A stretch of 62,183 nucleotides of DNA, taken from assembly GCF_000227765.1 (NCBI RefSeq), contig NZ_JH165159.1:366091-428273 (forward strand). The letters run 5' to 3'. This DNA comes from Neisseria wadsworthii 9715. Its GTDB lineage: Bacteria; Pseudomonadota; Gammaproteobacteria; Burkholderiales; Neisseriaceae. This document shows positions 1-9,479 of the stretch, piece by piece. The first letter of the stretch is position 1, and each line of letters begins with the position of its first letter. Position numbers and translations under genes: made by a program. Under the pieces are notes generated by a model. That model made no database searches and had not been told where the DNA came from. It was given only the letters and a program-made list of their open reading frames with translations.

Positions 1-321
1 GGCATTCTCTTCATTCCGACTCCTTTGAAATCAGATTTACGATAAAGGATCAAACGGCCTGCCGCTGATGCTTTCCACCGCCGGCCAAATCTGGTTCAGA
101 TTTTCAGCCAATGCGGTTTTGCCCGTAGCGCCGTAAAGCTGGTATTGCACGCCCTGCCAATCGCTGACTTTAATATGGTGCGATTCAAGCAGGCGGTTGA
201 TGATGGCGATGCGCCGCGCCCGTAATTGGCGCCGTTGCGCGCTGACGCTGCTTTGGCCGCTACTTTCAAGGCGGGTGGCCCAGTGAGCTTCTTCGCCGAA
301 TATGCCGCATAGTCCGCACAT
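1..321. repeat. Direct repeat, left copy, flanking the hsd module
   Basis: Positions 1-321 align without gaps to 7172-7492, with about 14 substitutions (about 96% identity by eye). The similarity covers the 3' flank and the whole coding sequence of a small leftward gene, and stops exactly at its start codon. The repeat may extend left of the window. Confidence 0.93.
37..321 (-). CDS. Small MCGLCG protein, copy A
   Basis: This is a 94-residue protein beginning MCGLCGIFGEE. The opening resembles the N-terminal cysteine motif of class II (Ntn) glutamine amidotransferases, but the protein is far too short to be one. The rest is basic (QRRQLRARR) and ends GRPFDPLS. Similar small proteins occur near cobalamin/CobW genes in other proteobacteria, but that is from memory and no such gene is present here. 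I chose the start at MCGLCG because similarity to copy B (7208-7492) begins exactly there; an upstream ATG would add 12 residues that copy B does not share. The ribosome site is weak. Function unknown; whether both copies are expressed cannot be told. Confidence 0.7.
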   Translation of the reverse strand: MCGLCGIFGEEAHWATRLESSGQSSVSAQRRQLRARRIAIINRLLESHHIKVSDWQGVQYQLYGATGKTALAENLNQIWPAVESISGRPFDPLS

Positions 322-385
322 TATTATTTCCAGGTATAATTTTGCCTCATTTGACACTATTCTTATTCTATAGGATCACATCACT

Positions 386-1921
386 ATGACAAGCACTCAA
401 CAGCGAGCCGAATTGCAACGTAAAATTTGGCAGATTGCTAACGATGTACGAGGCTCCGTCGACGGTTGGGATTTCAAACAATACGTTTTAGGTACCCTAT
501 TTTACCGTTTTATCAGTGAAAACTTTGCTGCCTTTTTCAATGACGAAGATACCGACTATGCCACTCTGTCCGATAACGTTATCACAGATGAAATCAAAGA
601 AGATGCAGTTAAAACAAAAGGTTATTTTATTTATCCCAGCCAACTTTTTCAAAATGTGGCGGCTAATGCCAATAACAATGAAAGCCTAAACACTGATTTG
701 GCAAACATTTTTTCTGAAATTGAAAACTCAGCCAACGGCTATCCTTCCGAGCAAGACATCAAAGGTCTGTTTGCCGATTTTGACACCACCAGCAACCGTT
801 TAGGCAATACCGTAGCAGAAAAAAACAAACGTTTGGCTGCTGTGCTTAAGGGCGTGGCAGAATTAAGTTTCGGCGATTTCCAAAACAACCAAATCGACCT
901 TTTTGGTGATGCCTACGAATTTTTGATTTCAAATTACGCCGCCAATGCAGGGAAATCCGGCGGTGAGTTCTTTACCCCGCAACATGTATCCAAACTGATT
1001 GCCAAGTTAGCCACCCACGGGCAAAGCACCATCAACAAAATTTATGATCCGGCCTGCGGTTCCGGCTCTCTGTTGCTGCAAGCCAAAAAGCAGTTTGACG
1101 AGCATCTGATTGAAGAAGGTTTTTTCGGGCAGGAAATTAACCACACTACCTACAACCTCGCCCGTATGAACATGTTTTTGCACAACATCAATTACGACAA
1201 ATTCCATATCGAATTGGGCGATACCCTGCTGAATCCCAAATTGAAAGACGACAAACCTTTTGATGCCATTGTTTCCAATCCCCCTTATTCCGTTAAATGG
1301 ATAGGCAGCGACGACCCCACATTAATCAATGATGAACGCTTTGCTCCGGCCGGCATTTTACCGCCCAAATCCAAAGCCGATTTTGCCTTTATCTTACATG
1401 CCTTAAACTACTTATCCGGCAAAGGGCGCGCCGCCATTGTTTCGTTTCCCGGCATTTTTTACCGTGGCGGAGCAGAGCAGAAAATCCGCCAATATCTGGT
1501 AGACAACAACTACGTTGAAACTGTGATTGCTCTTGCACCCAACCTCTTTTACGGTACCTCCATCGCCGTAAATATCCTTGTGTTGTCCAAACATAAAAAC
1601 GACCACAAAACCCAATTTATTGATGCCGGCAAACTGTTTAAAAAAGAAACCAATAACAATATTCTTACCGATGAACATATCGATCAAATCATCCAACTCT
1701 TTGCCGATAAAACCGATGTGCCGCATCGTGCCAAATCAGTAGACAACACTGCCATCGAAGACAACGACTACAATCTGGCCGTCAGCTCCTATGTGGAAGC
1801 GGAAGATACCCGCGAAGTGATTGATATTGCCGCGCTCAATGCCGAAATCAAAACCACCGTGGAAAAAATCGACCGCCTGCGTGCCGAAATTGATGCCGTT
1901 ATCGCCAAGATTGAGGGATAA
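386..1921 (+). CDS. hsdM: Type I restriction-modification methyltransferase subunit HsdM
   Basis: This 511-residue protein is the N6-adenine methyltransferase subunit of a type I RM enzyme. It has an N-terminal HsdM helical domain ([15 protein letters not shown]), the SAM-binding motif I ([13 protein letters not shown], around residue 220) and the catalytic motif IV NPPY (around residue 300). The length matches the type IC family (EcoR124I-like). It heads the cluster hsdM-fic-hsdS-hsdR; the fic start codon is one base past its stop codon. With HsdS it should form the M2S methylase that protects host DNA. No promoter was identified with certainty in the 28 bases upstream. Confidence 0.96.
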   Translation: MTSTQQRAELQRKIWQIANDVRGSVDGWDFKQYVLGTLFYRFISENFAAFFNDEDTDYATLSDNVITDEIKEDAVKTKGYFIYPSQLFQNVAANANNNESLNTDLANIFSEIENSANGYPSEQDIKGLFADFDTTSNRLGNTVAEKNKRLAAVLKGVAELSFGDFQNNQIDLFGDAYEFLISNYAANAGKSGGEFFTPQHVSKLIAKLATHGQSTINKIYDPACGSGSLLLQAKKQFDEHLIEEGFFGQEINHTTYNLARMNMFLHNINYDKFHIELGDTLLNPKLKDDKPFDAIVSNPPYSVKWIGSDDPTLINDERFAPAGILPPKSKADFAFILHALNYLSGKGRAAIVSFPGIFYRGGAEQKIRQYLVDNNYVETVIALAPNLFYGTSIAVNILVLSKHKNDHKTQFIDAGKLFKKETNNNILTDEHIDQIIQLFADKTDVPHRAKSVDNTAIEDNDYNLAVSSYVEAEDTREVIDIAALNAEIKTTVEKIDRLRAEIDAVIAKIEG

Positions 1922-1922
1922 A

Positions 1923-2468
1923 ATGAAACACATTGACCAACAAAGCCTGCAAAAAGCCTATCAATTGTTCGATAGCGGCGACATCAACAAAATAGAAGTC
2001 GGCACTACCGCAGGTTTGCAGGCCATACACCTTTATCTGTTTGGCGGACTTTATGAGTTTGCAGGAGAAATACGCGAGCAAAACATTTCAAAAGGCCATT
2101 TCCGCTTTGCCAACAGCCTTTACCTCAAAGAAGCATTGGCCAAAATCGAGCAAATGCCTGAAACCAATTTTGAGCAGATTATCGAAAAATACGTTGAAAT
2201 GAACATCGCCCACCCGTTTTTAGAAGGCAACGGCCGCAGCACACGCATTTGGTTGGATATGATACTCAAAAAGAACCTCGGCAAAGTCGTGAATTGGCAG
2301 CATGTCGATAAAACGCTTTATCTGCAAGCGATGGAACGCAGCCCCGTAAACGATTTGGAAATCCGTTTCCTCTTGCAGGCTCATTTAACCGACGAAGTGG
2401 ATAATCGCGAAATCATCTTCAAAGGTATAGAGCAATCCTATTACTACGAAGGCTATGAAAAGCCTTAA
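1923..2468 (+). CDS. fic: Class III Fic protein (NmFic-like AMP transferase)
   Basis: This 181-residue Fic-domain protein is closely similar, from memory, to N. meningitidis NmFic. The active-site motif HPFLEGNGR is at residues 97-105, with His97 as catalytic base. The C terminus has SYYYEG (Ser172 to Gly177), the S-x-x-x-E-G inhibitory motif of class III Fic proteins, which blocks ATP binding until the enzyme becomes monomeric and auto-modified. NmFic AMPylates gyrase B and topoisomerase IV. I chose ATG 1923 because GAGGGA lies just upstream. An in-frame ATG at 1893, inside hsdM, would give 191 residues, the length I recall for NmFic. The gene is translationally coupled to hsdM. It needs no separate antitoxin gene, and none is present. 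Confidence 0.93.
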   Translation: MKHIDQQSLQKAYQLFDSGDINKIEVGTTAGLQAIHLYLFGGLYEFAGEIREQNISKGHFRFANSLYLKEALAKIEQMPETNFEQIIEKYVEMNIAHPFLEGNGRSTRIWLDMILKKNLGKVVNWQHVDKTLYLQAMERSPVNDLEIRFLLQAHLTDEVDNREIIFKGIEQSYYYEGYEKP

Positions 2469-2581
2469 CGCATAGAAATGCTTGTGTAAAGCAGCCATTT
2501 TTACCGGCATAGCTTAAGGCCGTCTGAAAAACGGCAAGACGACATTTAAATATCAGCAAAACAACAAATAGAAAGCAGCAG

Positions 2582-3817
2582 ATGAACAAAAATCCGATAT
2601 TGGAAAGAATGTTTCAGACGGCCTCTGTGGAGTGGAAGGCTTTGGGGGAGATTACAGAAATCCAGCGTGGAAAAAGATTAACAAAAAATCAACTTTCAGA
2701 AACAGGTAATTATCCTGTTTATCATGGAGGGTTGGAGCCTTTAGGGTATTACACATCATGTAATAGATCCGCGGATACTGTGATGATCATAAATGTTGGG
2801 GCCTCTGCTGGAACAGTTGGGTATTGTGATACAGATTTTTGGTCATCAGATGGCTGTTTTTGCATAAAACATACTGGATTATTTACGAATAAATACCTAT
2901 ATTATTTTTTAGTTGAACAAGAACATTTTTTACGTTCAAAAGTGAGGGTTGCTGGGATCCCAACACTAGACGCTAATGTTATCAATAAAATTCAAATCCC
3001 CATCCCACCACTAGAAGTACAACGTGAAATTGTCAGCTTGCTAGACAATTTCACGGAGCTTACAGCGGAGCTTACAGCGGAGCTTACAGCGGAGCTTACA
3101 GCGCGGAAAAAGCAATATGAGTATTACCGCAACCTTCTTTTAGATTTTAACAATGACTTCGGGGGGGGGATAGCTAAATACTATTCACTCAGCCTCAATA
3201 GCAATACCTCCACCTGTCAAGGCTTGAGGCCGTCTGAATTTCAGCGGGTGGAATGGAAAACGTTGGGGGAAGTGGCGGAGTATTCGACAAAGCGTATTAA
3301 AGCGAATAGCCTTGATGAAACGAATTATGTCGGGGTAGATAACTTATTGCAAAATAGAGAAGGAAAGGTGTCAGCAAATTATGCACCAAATACGGATAAT
3401 CTTACCGGATTTATAAAAAATGATATTTTGATAGGAAATATCCGTCCATATTTGAAAAAAATTTGGCAGGCGAATTGTTCTGGTGGAGCAAGTGGTGATG
3501 TCTTAGTTATCCATGCAACCGATAAAACGGTTAATCCGCGCTATTTGTATCAAGTTTTAGCGGACGATAAATTCTTTGCCTACAATATGCAACATGCCAA
3601 AGGTGCAAAAATGCCACGTGGTAGCAAAGAGGCAATTTTAAGATATCGCTTCCCCATCCCCACACTCGAAATCCAAGATCAAATCGTTGCTATTTTGGAT
3701 AAATTCGATGCTTTAACCCATTCCATTACCGAAGGTCTCCCACGAGAAATCGCCTTGCGCCAAAAACAATATGAATATTACCGTGAGCAATTACTCAGCT
3801 TTCCACCTGCCTCCTAA
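2582..3817 (+). CDS. hsdS: Type I restriction specificity subunit HsdS, two target domains
   Basis: This 411-residue protein sets the DNA target of the RM complex. It has two target-recognition domains, each opening with the same phrase (VEWKALGEI near residue 17, VEWKTLGEV near 222) and each followed by a conserved helix ending QKQYEYYR or KKQYEYYR. TAEL is repeated in the central helix (3061-3096), as in EcoR124I/II. A run of nine G (3161-3169) follows, encoding three glycines. The present tract length keeps the full gene open; a change of one base either way meets a stop at once, leaving about 196-198 residues (one domain). DUS lie at the start of each domain. The domains are more AT-rich than neighbouring genes, as expected for exchanged cassettes. 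Confidence 0.94.
   Translation: MNKNPILERMFQTASVEWKALGEITEIQRGKRLTKNQLSETGNYPVYHGGLEPLGYYTSCNRSADTVMIINVGASAGTVGYCDTDFWSSDGCFCIKHTGLFTNKYLYYFLVEQEHFLRSKVRVAGIPTLDANVINKIQIPIPPLEVQREIVSLLDNFTELTAELTAELTAELTARKKQYEYYRNLLLDFNNDFGGGIAKYYSLSLNSNTSTCQGLRPSEFQRVEWKTLGEVAEYSTKRIKANSLDETNYVGVDNLLQNREGKVSANYAPNTDNLTGFIKNDILIGNIRPYLKKIWQANCSGGASGDVLVIHATDKTVNPRYLYQVLADDKFFAYNMQHAKGAKMPRGSKEAILRYRFPIPTLEIQDQIVAILDKFDALTHSITEGLPREIALRQKQYEYYREQLLSFPPAS
3061..3096 (+). repeat. Three tandem 12-bp units encoding TAEL in hsdS
   Basis: The unit TACAGCGGAGCT is repeated perfectly three times, preceded by a degenerate unit (TEL) and followed by a partial one. It sits in the helix spacing the two recognition domains. 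In the EcoR124 family, two versus three TAEL units change the spacer length of the recognised site, so copy number here should matter. Confidence 0.95.
3161..3169 (+). repeat. Homopolymeric G9 tract in hsdS (candidate phase switch)
   Basis: Nine G in frame encode Gly194-Gly196. With eight G the next codon is TAG; with ten G the reading is GAT AGC TAA. Both neighbouring frames therefore stop within three codons. Poly-G tracts in hsdS are known to switch specificity in gonococcal NgoAV. Confidence 0.9.
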
Positions 3818-3819
3818 GT

Positions 3820-3850
3820 TTTTCAGACAGGCATGATGCCTGTCTGAAAA
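3820..3850. terminator. Inverted wadDUS pair after hsdS
   Basis: A perfect hairpin of 15-base arms (TTTTCAGACAGGCAT and its complement) with a one-base loop starts 3 bases after the hsdS stop. It probably acts as a terminator or attenuator and as an uptake signal. Confidence 0.75.
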
Positions 3851-3857
3851 CCGATCG

Positions 3858-3881
3858 GGCCGTCTGAAAATTCAGACGGCC
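3858..3881. terminator. Inverted classical DUS pair
   Basis: GGCCGTCTGAA and its reverse complement are separated by two bases, directly after the wadDUS hairpin at 3820-3850. The two hairpins thus carry different DUS dialects back to back. Confidence 0.7.
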
Positions 3882-4026
3882 TGAAGTTAAAACTAAGCTT
3901 ATACGAAGGCTCCGATTAACTATAGTGTGTTCTCAAAATCTACAAAAGATCTTTCAAAAATCAACCGTTGATAATTGATTCAGGTAACTCAAAATCTACC
4001 GGAAACAAGCATACAAAGGAAATAAT

Positions 4027-7000
4027 ATGATTGAAACCAAACTCATTGCGGAAACCAACAATTTCATTATCTTAGATCAATATACCAAAATGGATCAGGT
4101 CGGCTCTTATCAAACCGAAGCGGATTTGGAACGTGAGTTGATCAGTGATTTGCAAAGTTTGGGTTATGAGTACCGTAAGGATTTAAACAGTGAGGCCAAA
4201 TTGCAGGCTAATCTGCGTGAAGCTTTGCAAAAACTCAATAACGTGGTGTTTTCAGATGGCGAGTGGCAGAGGTTTTTTGATGATTATTTGGATAGGCCGT
4301 CTGAAAACATTGTTGATAAAACCTGTAAGATCCATCACGATTATATTTATGATTTTGTATTTGATGATGGGCATATCCAAAACATTTATCTTTTGGACAA
4401 GAAAAATATTGCCCGTAATCACGTTCAAATCATTAACCAATTTGAGCAAAAAGGTTCTCATGCCAACCGCTATGATGTAACCGTTTTGGTAAACGGTTTG
4501 CCTTTGGTGCAAATTGAATTGAAAAAGCGCGGCGTGGCGATTCGTGAAGCGTTTAATCAAGTACACCGCTACAGCAAGGAAAGCCTGAATAAAGAGCATT
4601 CGCTGTTTAAATATTTGCAGATTTTTGTGATTTCAAACGGTACGGATACGCGCTATTTTGCGAATACGACCAAGCGCGATAAAAACAGCTTTGATTTTAC
4701 GATGAACTGGGCGAGAGCCGACAATACGCCGATTAAGGATTTAAAGGATTTTACGGCAACGTTTTTTCAGAAAAACACTTTATTGAAAGTGCTGCTGCAT
4801 TATTCGGTGTTTGATGCCAATGATAACTTACTGATTATGCGGCCTTATCAAATTGCGGCTGCTGAACGTATTTTGTGGAAAATCCGCGGTTCTTACCAAT
4901 CGAAAAATTGGGGCAATCGCGATGTTGTTGAAAAAAGCGGCGGTTTTATCTGGCACACCACGGGCTCGGGGAAAACCCTAACCAGTTTTAAGGCGGCACG
5001 TTTGGCAACGGAACTGGATTTTATTGATAAAGTGTTTTTCGTGGTTGACCGTAAAGACCTTGATTACCAAACCATGAAGGAATACCAGCGCTTTTCTCCG
5101 GACAGTGTAAACGGTTCGGAAAACACAGCCGGGCTTAAGCGTAATCTTGAAAAAGACGATAATAAAATCATCGTAACCACGATTCAGAAGCTCAATAATC
5201 TTATGAAAAGCGAGGATAATTTACCCGTTTATCAAAAGCAGGTTGTATTTATTTTTGATGAGTGCCACCGCTCGCAGTTTGGCGAGGCGCAAAAAAACCT
5301 CAAAAGAAAGTTTAAGAAATTTTATCAGTTTGGCTTTACCGGCACGCCGATTTTTGTTGATAACGCATTGGGTTCGGAAACCACGCAAAGCGTGTTTGGC
5401 CATCAGTTGCATTCTTATGTGATTACCGATGCCATCCGCGATGAAAAGGTATTGAAATTCAAGGTAGATTACAACGATGTGCGCCCGCAGTTTAAATCAC
5501 TGGAAACAGAAACTGATGAGAAGAAGTTAAGCGCAGCCGAGAATAAGCAAGCCTTACTACACCCTGACCGCATCCGCGAAATTTCCCAATATATTTTGAA
5601 TCATTTCAAACAGAAAACCCACCGCCTCAATGCCTCGGGCAAAGGATTTAATGCCATGTTTGCCGTAAGCAGCGTGGAGGCGGCTAAGCTTTATTATGAA
5701 TCATTTAAAAATCTGCAAAAAGAGCACCCAAAGCCACTAACCATTGCAACGATTTTTTCTTTTACAGCCAACGAAGAGCAAGACGCAATAGGCGACATTC
5801 CGGATGAAAGTTTTGAACCTTCAGCCATGAATGCCAGCGCAAAAGAATTTTTAAGCTATGCAATTAATGATTATAACGCCACTTTCAAAACCAATTTCAG
5901 CGTAGAAAGCAAAGCGTTTCAAAACTACTACCGCGATCTTTCCTTGCGCGTTAAAAATCAGGAAGTAGATTTATTAATTGTGGTGGGCATGTTTCTAACA
6001 GGTTTCGATGCCCCTACGCTAAACACTTTGTTTGTAGATAAAAACCTGCGCTATCACGGTTTGCTACAAGCTTATTCACGCACCAACCGCATTTACGATG
6101 CCACCAAAACCTTTGGCAATATTGTTACCTTCCGTGATTTGGAACAAGCCACAATTGATGCGCTTACTTTGTTCGGTGACAAGCATACCAAAAACATGGT
6201 GCTGGAAAAAAGCTATCAGGAATATATGGAGGGCTACACAGATGCCGTTACCGGCGAGGCTTGCCGCGGTTATTTGGATGTTGTGGCCGAATTGCAAAAA
6301 TGTTTTCCCAATCCCGATGAGATTGTTACCGAAAAAGACAAACGCGATTTTGTCAAACTGTTCGGCCAATATCTGCGGGTAGACAATGTTTTGCAAAACT
6401 ATGATGAATATGCCGCTTTGCAAGCTTTTCAGCAATTGGATACCGATGATCAATCCGCCGTGGAGGCGTTTAAAGAAAAATATTATTTAACAGACGAAGA
6501 TCTTCAGGCAATGGAAGCAGTGGAAATACCCAGTGCACGTGTGGTTCAGGATTATCGTTCTACTTATAACGATATTAGGGATTGGCTGCGCCGCGAGAAG
6601 TCCGGCAATGAGAAAGAGCTGTCTACGATTGATTGGGATGATGTGGTTTTCGAAGTCGATTTATTAAAATCGCAAGAAATCAACTTAGACTATATTCTAG
6701 AGCTGATTTTTGAACATAATAAAAAAATCAAGAATAAATCAGAGCTGGTTGAAGAGATCATCCGGATTATCCGAGCCAGCTTGGATAACCGTCCTAAAGA
6801 AACTTTAATAGTTGATTTTATTAACAAAACAAATTTAGATAATATTCCTGATAAAACCGGTATTATTGATGCTTTTTTCCAATTTGCACAATGCGAGCAA
6901 CGTCGCGAAGCTGGCGAGTTAATTGCTTCTGAAAACTTAAATGAAGAAGCAGCGAAACGTTATATTACCGTTTCATTGAAGAGGGAATACGCAAGTGAAA

Positions 7001-7134
7001 ATGGTGCTGATCTCAATGAGATTTTGCCGAAAATGAGCCCTTTGAACCCCCAATATCTTACTAAGAAACAAAGTGTTTTTCAGAAAATCAACGCATTTGT
7101 GGAAAAATTCAAAGGAGTTGGTGGGGATATTTGA
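4027..7134 (+). CDS. hsdR: Type I restriction endonuclease/translocase subunit HsdR
   Basis: This 1035-residue motor and nuclease subunit matches EcoR124I HsdR in length (about 1038). The N-terminal PD-(D/E)xK nuclease is seen as [10 protein letters not shown] followed by QIELKKRG near residue 165. A superfamily 2 helicase core follows: Walker A TTGSGKT near residue 312, DECH near residue 410, FTGTP, and a later [16 protein letters not shown] motif with a QAYSRTNR arginine-finger motif. The C-terminal third is the helical HsdM-binding region. The gene has its own ribosome site (AAAGGA) and is separated from hsdS by 209 bases containing two DUS hairpins, so it may be transcribed partly independently. 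No interruption is seen. Confidence 0.96.
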   Translation: MIETKLIAETNNFIILDQYTKMDQVGSYQTEADLERELISDLQSLGYEYRKDLNSEAKLQANLREALQKLNNVVFSDGEWQRFFDDYLDRPSENIVDKTCKIHHDYIYDFVFDDGHIQNIYLLDKKNIARNHVQIINQFEQKGSHANRYDVTVLVNGLPLVQIELKKRGVAIREAFNQVHRYSKESLNKEHSLFKYLQIFVISNGTDTRYFANTTKRDKNSFDFTMNWARADNTPIKDLKDFTATFFQKNTLLKVLLHYSVFDANDNLLIMRPYQIAAAERILWKIRGSYQSKNWGNRDVVEKSGGFIWHTTGSGKTLTSFKAARLATELDFIDKVFFVVDRKDLDYQTMKEYQRFSPDSVNGSENTAGLKRNLEKDDNKIIVTTIQKLNNLMKSEDNLPVYQKQVVFIFDECHRSQFGEAQKNLKRKFKKFYQFGFTGTPIFVDNALGSETTQSVFGHQLHSYVITDAIRDEKVLKFKVDYNDVRPQFKSLETETDEKKLSAAENKQALLHPDRIREISQYILNHFKQKTHRLNASGKGFNAMFAVSSVEAAKLYYESFKNLQKEHPKPLTIATIFSFTANEEQDAIGDIPDESFEPSAMNASAKEFLSYAINDYNATFKTNFSVESKAFQNYYRDLSLRVKNQEVDLLIVVGMFLTGFDAPTLNTLFVDKNLRYHGLLQAYSRTNRIYDATKTFGNIVTFRDLEQATIDALTLFGDKHTKNMVLEKSYQEYMEGYTDAVTGEACRGYLDVVAELQKCFPNPDEIVTEKDKRDFVKLFGQYLRVDNVLQNYDEYAALQAFQQLDTDDQSAVEAFKEKYYLTDEDLQAMEAVEIPSARVVQDYRSTYNDIRDWLRREKSGNEKELSTIDWDDVVFEVDLLKSQEINLDYILELIFEHNKKIKNKSELVEEIIRIIRASLDNRPKETLIVDFINKTNLDNIPDKTGIIDAFFQFAQCEQRREAGELIASENLNEEAAKRYITVSLKREYASENGADLNEILPKMSPLNPQYLTKKQSVFQKINAFVEKFKGVGGDI

Positions 7135-7143
7135 TGTAAATCA

Positions 7144-7178
7144 GAATGCCTGTCTGAAAACTTTTCAGACAGGCATTC
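7144..7178. terminator. Inverted wadDUS pair after hsdR
   Basis: A perfect 17-base-arm hairpin built on TGCCTGTCTGAAAA with a single-base loop. It lies between the convergent ends of hsdR and small-gene copy B, so it can terminate both. Confidence 0.8.
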
Positions 7179-7492
7179 TCTTCATTCCGACTCCTTTGAA
7201 ATCAGATTTACGATAAAGGATCAAACGGCCTGTCGCTGATGCTTTCCACCGCCGGCCAAATCTGGCTCAGGTTTTCAGCCAATGCGGTTTTGCCCGTAGC
7301 GCCGCAAAGCTGGTATTGCACGCCCTGCCAATCGCTCACTTTGATATGGTGCGATTCAAGCAGGCGGTTGATGATGGCGATGCGCCGCGCCCGTAATTGG
7401 CGCCGGCGCACACTGTCGCTGCTTTGGCCGCTGCTTTCAAGGCGGGTGGCCCAGTGGGCTTCTTCGCCGAACATGCCGCATAGTCCGCACAT
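7172..7492. repeat. Direct repeat, right copy, flanking the hsd module
   Basis: This is the partner of 1-321, collinear with no gap and about 14 mismatches. The left boundary falls inside the DUS hairpin at 7144-7178; the right boundary is the ATG of the small gene. Confidence 0.93.
7208..7492 (-). CDS. Small MCGLCG protein, copy B
   Basis: This 94-residue protein (starting MCGLCGMFGEE) differs at only a few residues from copy A (37-321), and the central segment RIAIINRLLESHHIKVSDWQ is unchanged. The conservation of the reading frame through about 14 base changes suggests both copies have been under protein-level constraint. A longer ORF reaching 7570 is possible, but the extra residues are not shared with copy A. 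Function unknown; the cysteine-rich start recalls class II amidotransferase N termini, which need far longer proteins. Confidence 0.75.
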   Translation of the reverse strand: MCGLCGMFGEEAHWATRLESSGQSSDSVRRRQLRARRIAIINRLLESHHIKVSDWQGVQYQLCGATGKTALAENLSQIWPAVESISDRPFDPLS

Positions 7493-7593
7493 AATGGAGC
7501 ACCTTTCTAGCAATGGGTTGCTGATTATTTTGTTGGCGTTCGGATTGGGTTTTGAAACGTCTTTATCCAAAGTTTTCGGAAACCGGCTTCACC

Positions 7594-8220
7594 TTACTCT
7601 GCCATAAATGCTTCAAACTTCGCATCAATATCGGCACATGCCTGTTTCACGGCAGCTTCCAAGCCGATGTGTTCCATTGTGCCTTCGGCGCGCACTGCCT
7701 CTACGCTTGAAAATCCTAGAAATCCGCCCAGCAAAGCTTTCAGATAGGGAATGGTAAATTCCATCTGCGCATTACTGCCGCTGCTGAACACGCCGCCGCT
7801 GGCTTGCAATATCAAGGCTTTGTGCCCGCCCATCAAGCCTTGGAGAATTCCGTTTTCATATTTGAACGTTTGTTCCGGGATAACGATGTTGTCTATCCAG
7901 TCTTTCAGGCGCGCAGGGACGCTGAAGTTATACAGCGGCAGGGCAATAACCAGACGCGGCGCGGATTTGAACTGCGCCGTTACTGAGTTTATGCGTGCCA
8001 GCAATTGGGTTTGCGCCGCGTCAAGCTGCTCTTCGCCGAGTAGGGTTCGGGCAAACATATCCAGCACGGCTTTATCCACCGGCTGAATGTCGGCTTCGGC
8101 CAAATTAACCACTTCCACTTCTTCGACAGGCAGCTTGGCAAGCAGATGGCGCACCATTTGGTTGGTGGCGGAGAGGGTTGAGTGTGGGTCGGGATGGGCG
8201 TTGATAATCAGGGTTTTCAT
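7594..8220 (-). CDS. azoR: FMN-dependent NADH-azoreductase / flavodoxin-like quinone reductase
   Basis: This 208-residue protein starts MKTLIINAHPDPHSTLS, typical of the flavodoxin-like fold of AzoR/AcpD and NAD(P)H:quinone reductases. ALPLYNFSVPARLKDWIDN is the conserved FMN-binding and dimer loop. The family reduces quinones and azo or nitro compounds with NAD(P)H in the cytoplasm. Length is normal for AzoR. It has an AGAGG ribosome site and is followed upstream by a DUS-rich gap, so it is probably a single-gene unit. The exact substrate cannot be told from sequence. Confidence 0.88.
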   Translation of the reverse strand: MKTLIINAHPDPHSTLSATNQMVRHLLAKLPVEEVEVVNLAEADIQPVDKAVLDMFARTLLGEEQLDAAQTQLLARINSVTAQFKSAPRLVIALPLYNFSVPARLKDWIDNIVIPEQTFKYENGILQGLMGGHKALILQASGGVFSSGSNAQMEFTIPYLKALLGGFLGFSSVEAVRAEGTMEHIGLEAAVKQACADIDAKFEAFMAE

Positions 8221-8418
8221 ATATACCTCTTTCGATTATTGGTAAACGGCGGGCTTTCCGACCTTGTTCAGACAGGCATTATAAAGGCCGCGTTTGTCAG
8301 TAATTCGAATGCTTACATTGCAGCCGGTATGCTCTTCACTACACTTCAAAAGCCGCCTGAAAAGCCTATGGCGCAGGCAAGCTGCGGGCATAAGCTTTCA
8401 GACAGGCATTGGCTTCAC

Positions 8419-9303
8419 TCACTTCCACTTGCGCGGATTGCGGGCGATGAAATCATCGGCAATCTGGTCGAACGTGCACCATTCTACGCCTTCGTGGCTG
8501 TTGATATGCTCAATCAGGCGCTCGTGCATCAGCAGCACTTGCGGGCGACCGGACACGTCGGGGTGGATGGTCATGGTAAACACGGCGTAATCGTTTTCGC
8601 GGTACACCCAGTCGAACTGGTCGCGCCATAACTGCTCAATGTCGCGCGGGTTCATGAAGCCGTGGCTGTTGGGCGATTTTTTGATAAACATCATCGGCGG
8701 CAAGTCGTCGAGATACCAGTTGGCGGGGATTTCCACCAGCGGCGTTTCTTTGCCGCGCACGAGCGGTTTCATCCAGTGGCTGGGGTGTTTGGAATAGTCG
8801 ATTTTGGTCCAGCTGTCGCCCACGCGCACATAGTAAGGGTGGAAATCGTTGTGCATCAGCGAGTGGTCGTATTTGATGCCGCGCTCCAGCAAAAGCTCGT
8901 TGGTAACGGGGCTGAACTCCCACCACGGGGCAACGTAGCCGGTGGGGCGTTTTCCCGCCAACTCGGTAATCAGCTCCAAAGAGCGGTCGAGCACGGCGGT
9001 TTCCTGCTCGCGGGTCATGGCAATCGGGTTTTCGTGGCTGTAACCGTGCATGCCGATTTCGTGGCCGCGCCGCGCCACTTCTTTCATTTGTTCGGGGAAG
9101 GTTTCAACCGAATGGCCGGGAATAAACCATGTGGTTTTCAGCTTGTATTTGTCGAACAGGTCGAGCAGGCGGATGGAGCCGACTTCGCCTGCAAACAGGC
9201 CGCGCGAAATATCGTCGGGGCTGTCTTCGCCGCCGTAAGAGCCGAGCCAGCCGGCCACTGCGTCCACATCAATTCCGTAGGCTACCAAGATTTTCTTTGC
9301 CAT
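8419..9303 (-). CDS. pgdA: Polysaccharide (peptidoglycan) deacetylase, HP0310/PgdA-like
   Basis: This 294-residue NodB-fold deacetylase has no signal peptide. The metal site is visible as GIDVDA (Asp near residue 12) and HGYSHENP (His-x3-His). [11 protein letters not shown] and [20 protein letters not shown] are further blocks. From memory the protein is very similar along its whole length to Helicobacter pylori HP0310, a peptidoglycan N-acetylglucosamine deacetylase linked to lysozyme resistance. The related PuuE-type allantoinases are the main alternative, and the amidase upstream would fit nitrogen catabolism equally well. A good ribosome site (AAGGAG) precedes the ATG. Confidence 0.8.
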   Translation of the reverse strand: MAKKILVAYGIDVDAVAGWLGSYGGEDSPDDISRGLFAGEVGSIRLLDLFDKYKLKTTWFIPGHSVETFPEQMKEVARRGHEIGMHGYSHENPIAMTREQETAVLDRSLELITELAGKRPTGYVAPWWEFSPVTNELLLERGIKYDHSLMHNDFHPYYVRVGDSWTKIDYSKHPSHWMKPLVRGKETPLVEIPANWYLDDLPPMMFIKKSPNSHGFMNPRDIEQLWRDQFDWVYRENDYAVFTMTIHPDVSGRPQVLLMHERLIEHINSHEGVEWCTFDQIADDFIARNPRKWK

Positions 9304-9445
9304 CGTGTTTCTCCTTGCGTTTACTATGGTTCAGGCTTATGCCTGTCTGAAAAAGCAGGTTGATGTGTGCAGTTTTTTGATTTTTATAAGCTTTAGACAG
9401 TTTTTGCGGGCAGGCGTTCGCTTTCGTGGGCGGGATAACCAAACC

Positions 9446-9476
9446 ATGCCTGTCTGAAAGCCGTTCAGACAGGCAT
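9446..9476. terminator. Inverted wadDUS pair after the amidase
   Basis: ATGCCTGTCTGAA and its complement with a seven-base centre, 3 bases beyond the end of the leftward amidase. Confidence 0.65.
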
Positions 9477-9479
9477 TAT

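Noticed and set aside
3161-3169. G9 tract as a possible sequencing error in hsdS
   Set aside because: The present length gives the full two-domain protein, so no correction is needed; tract variation remains possible and is reported as a finding.
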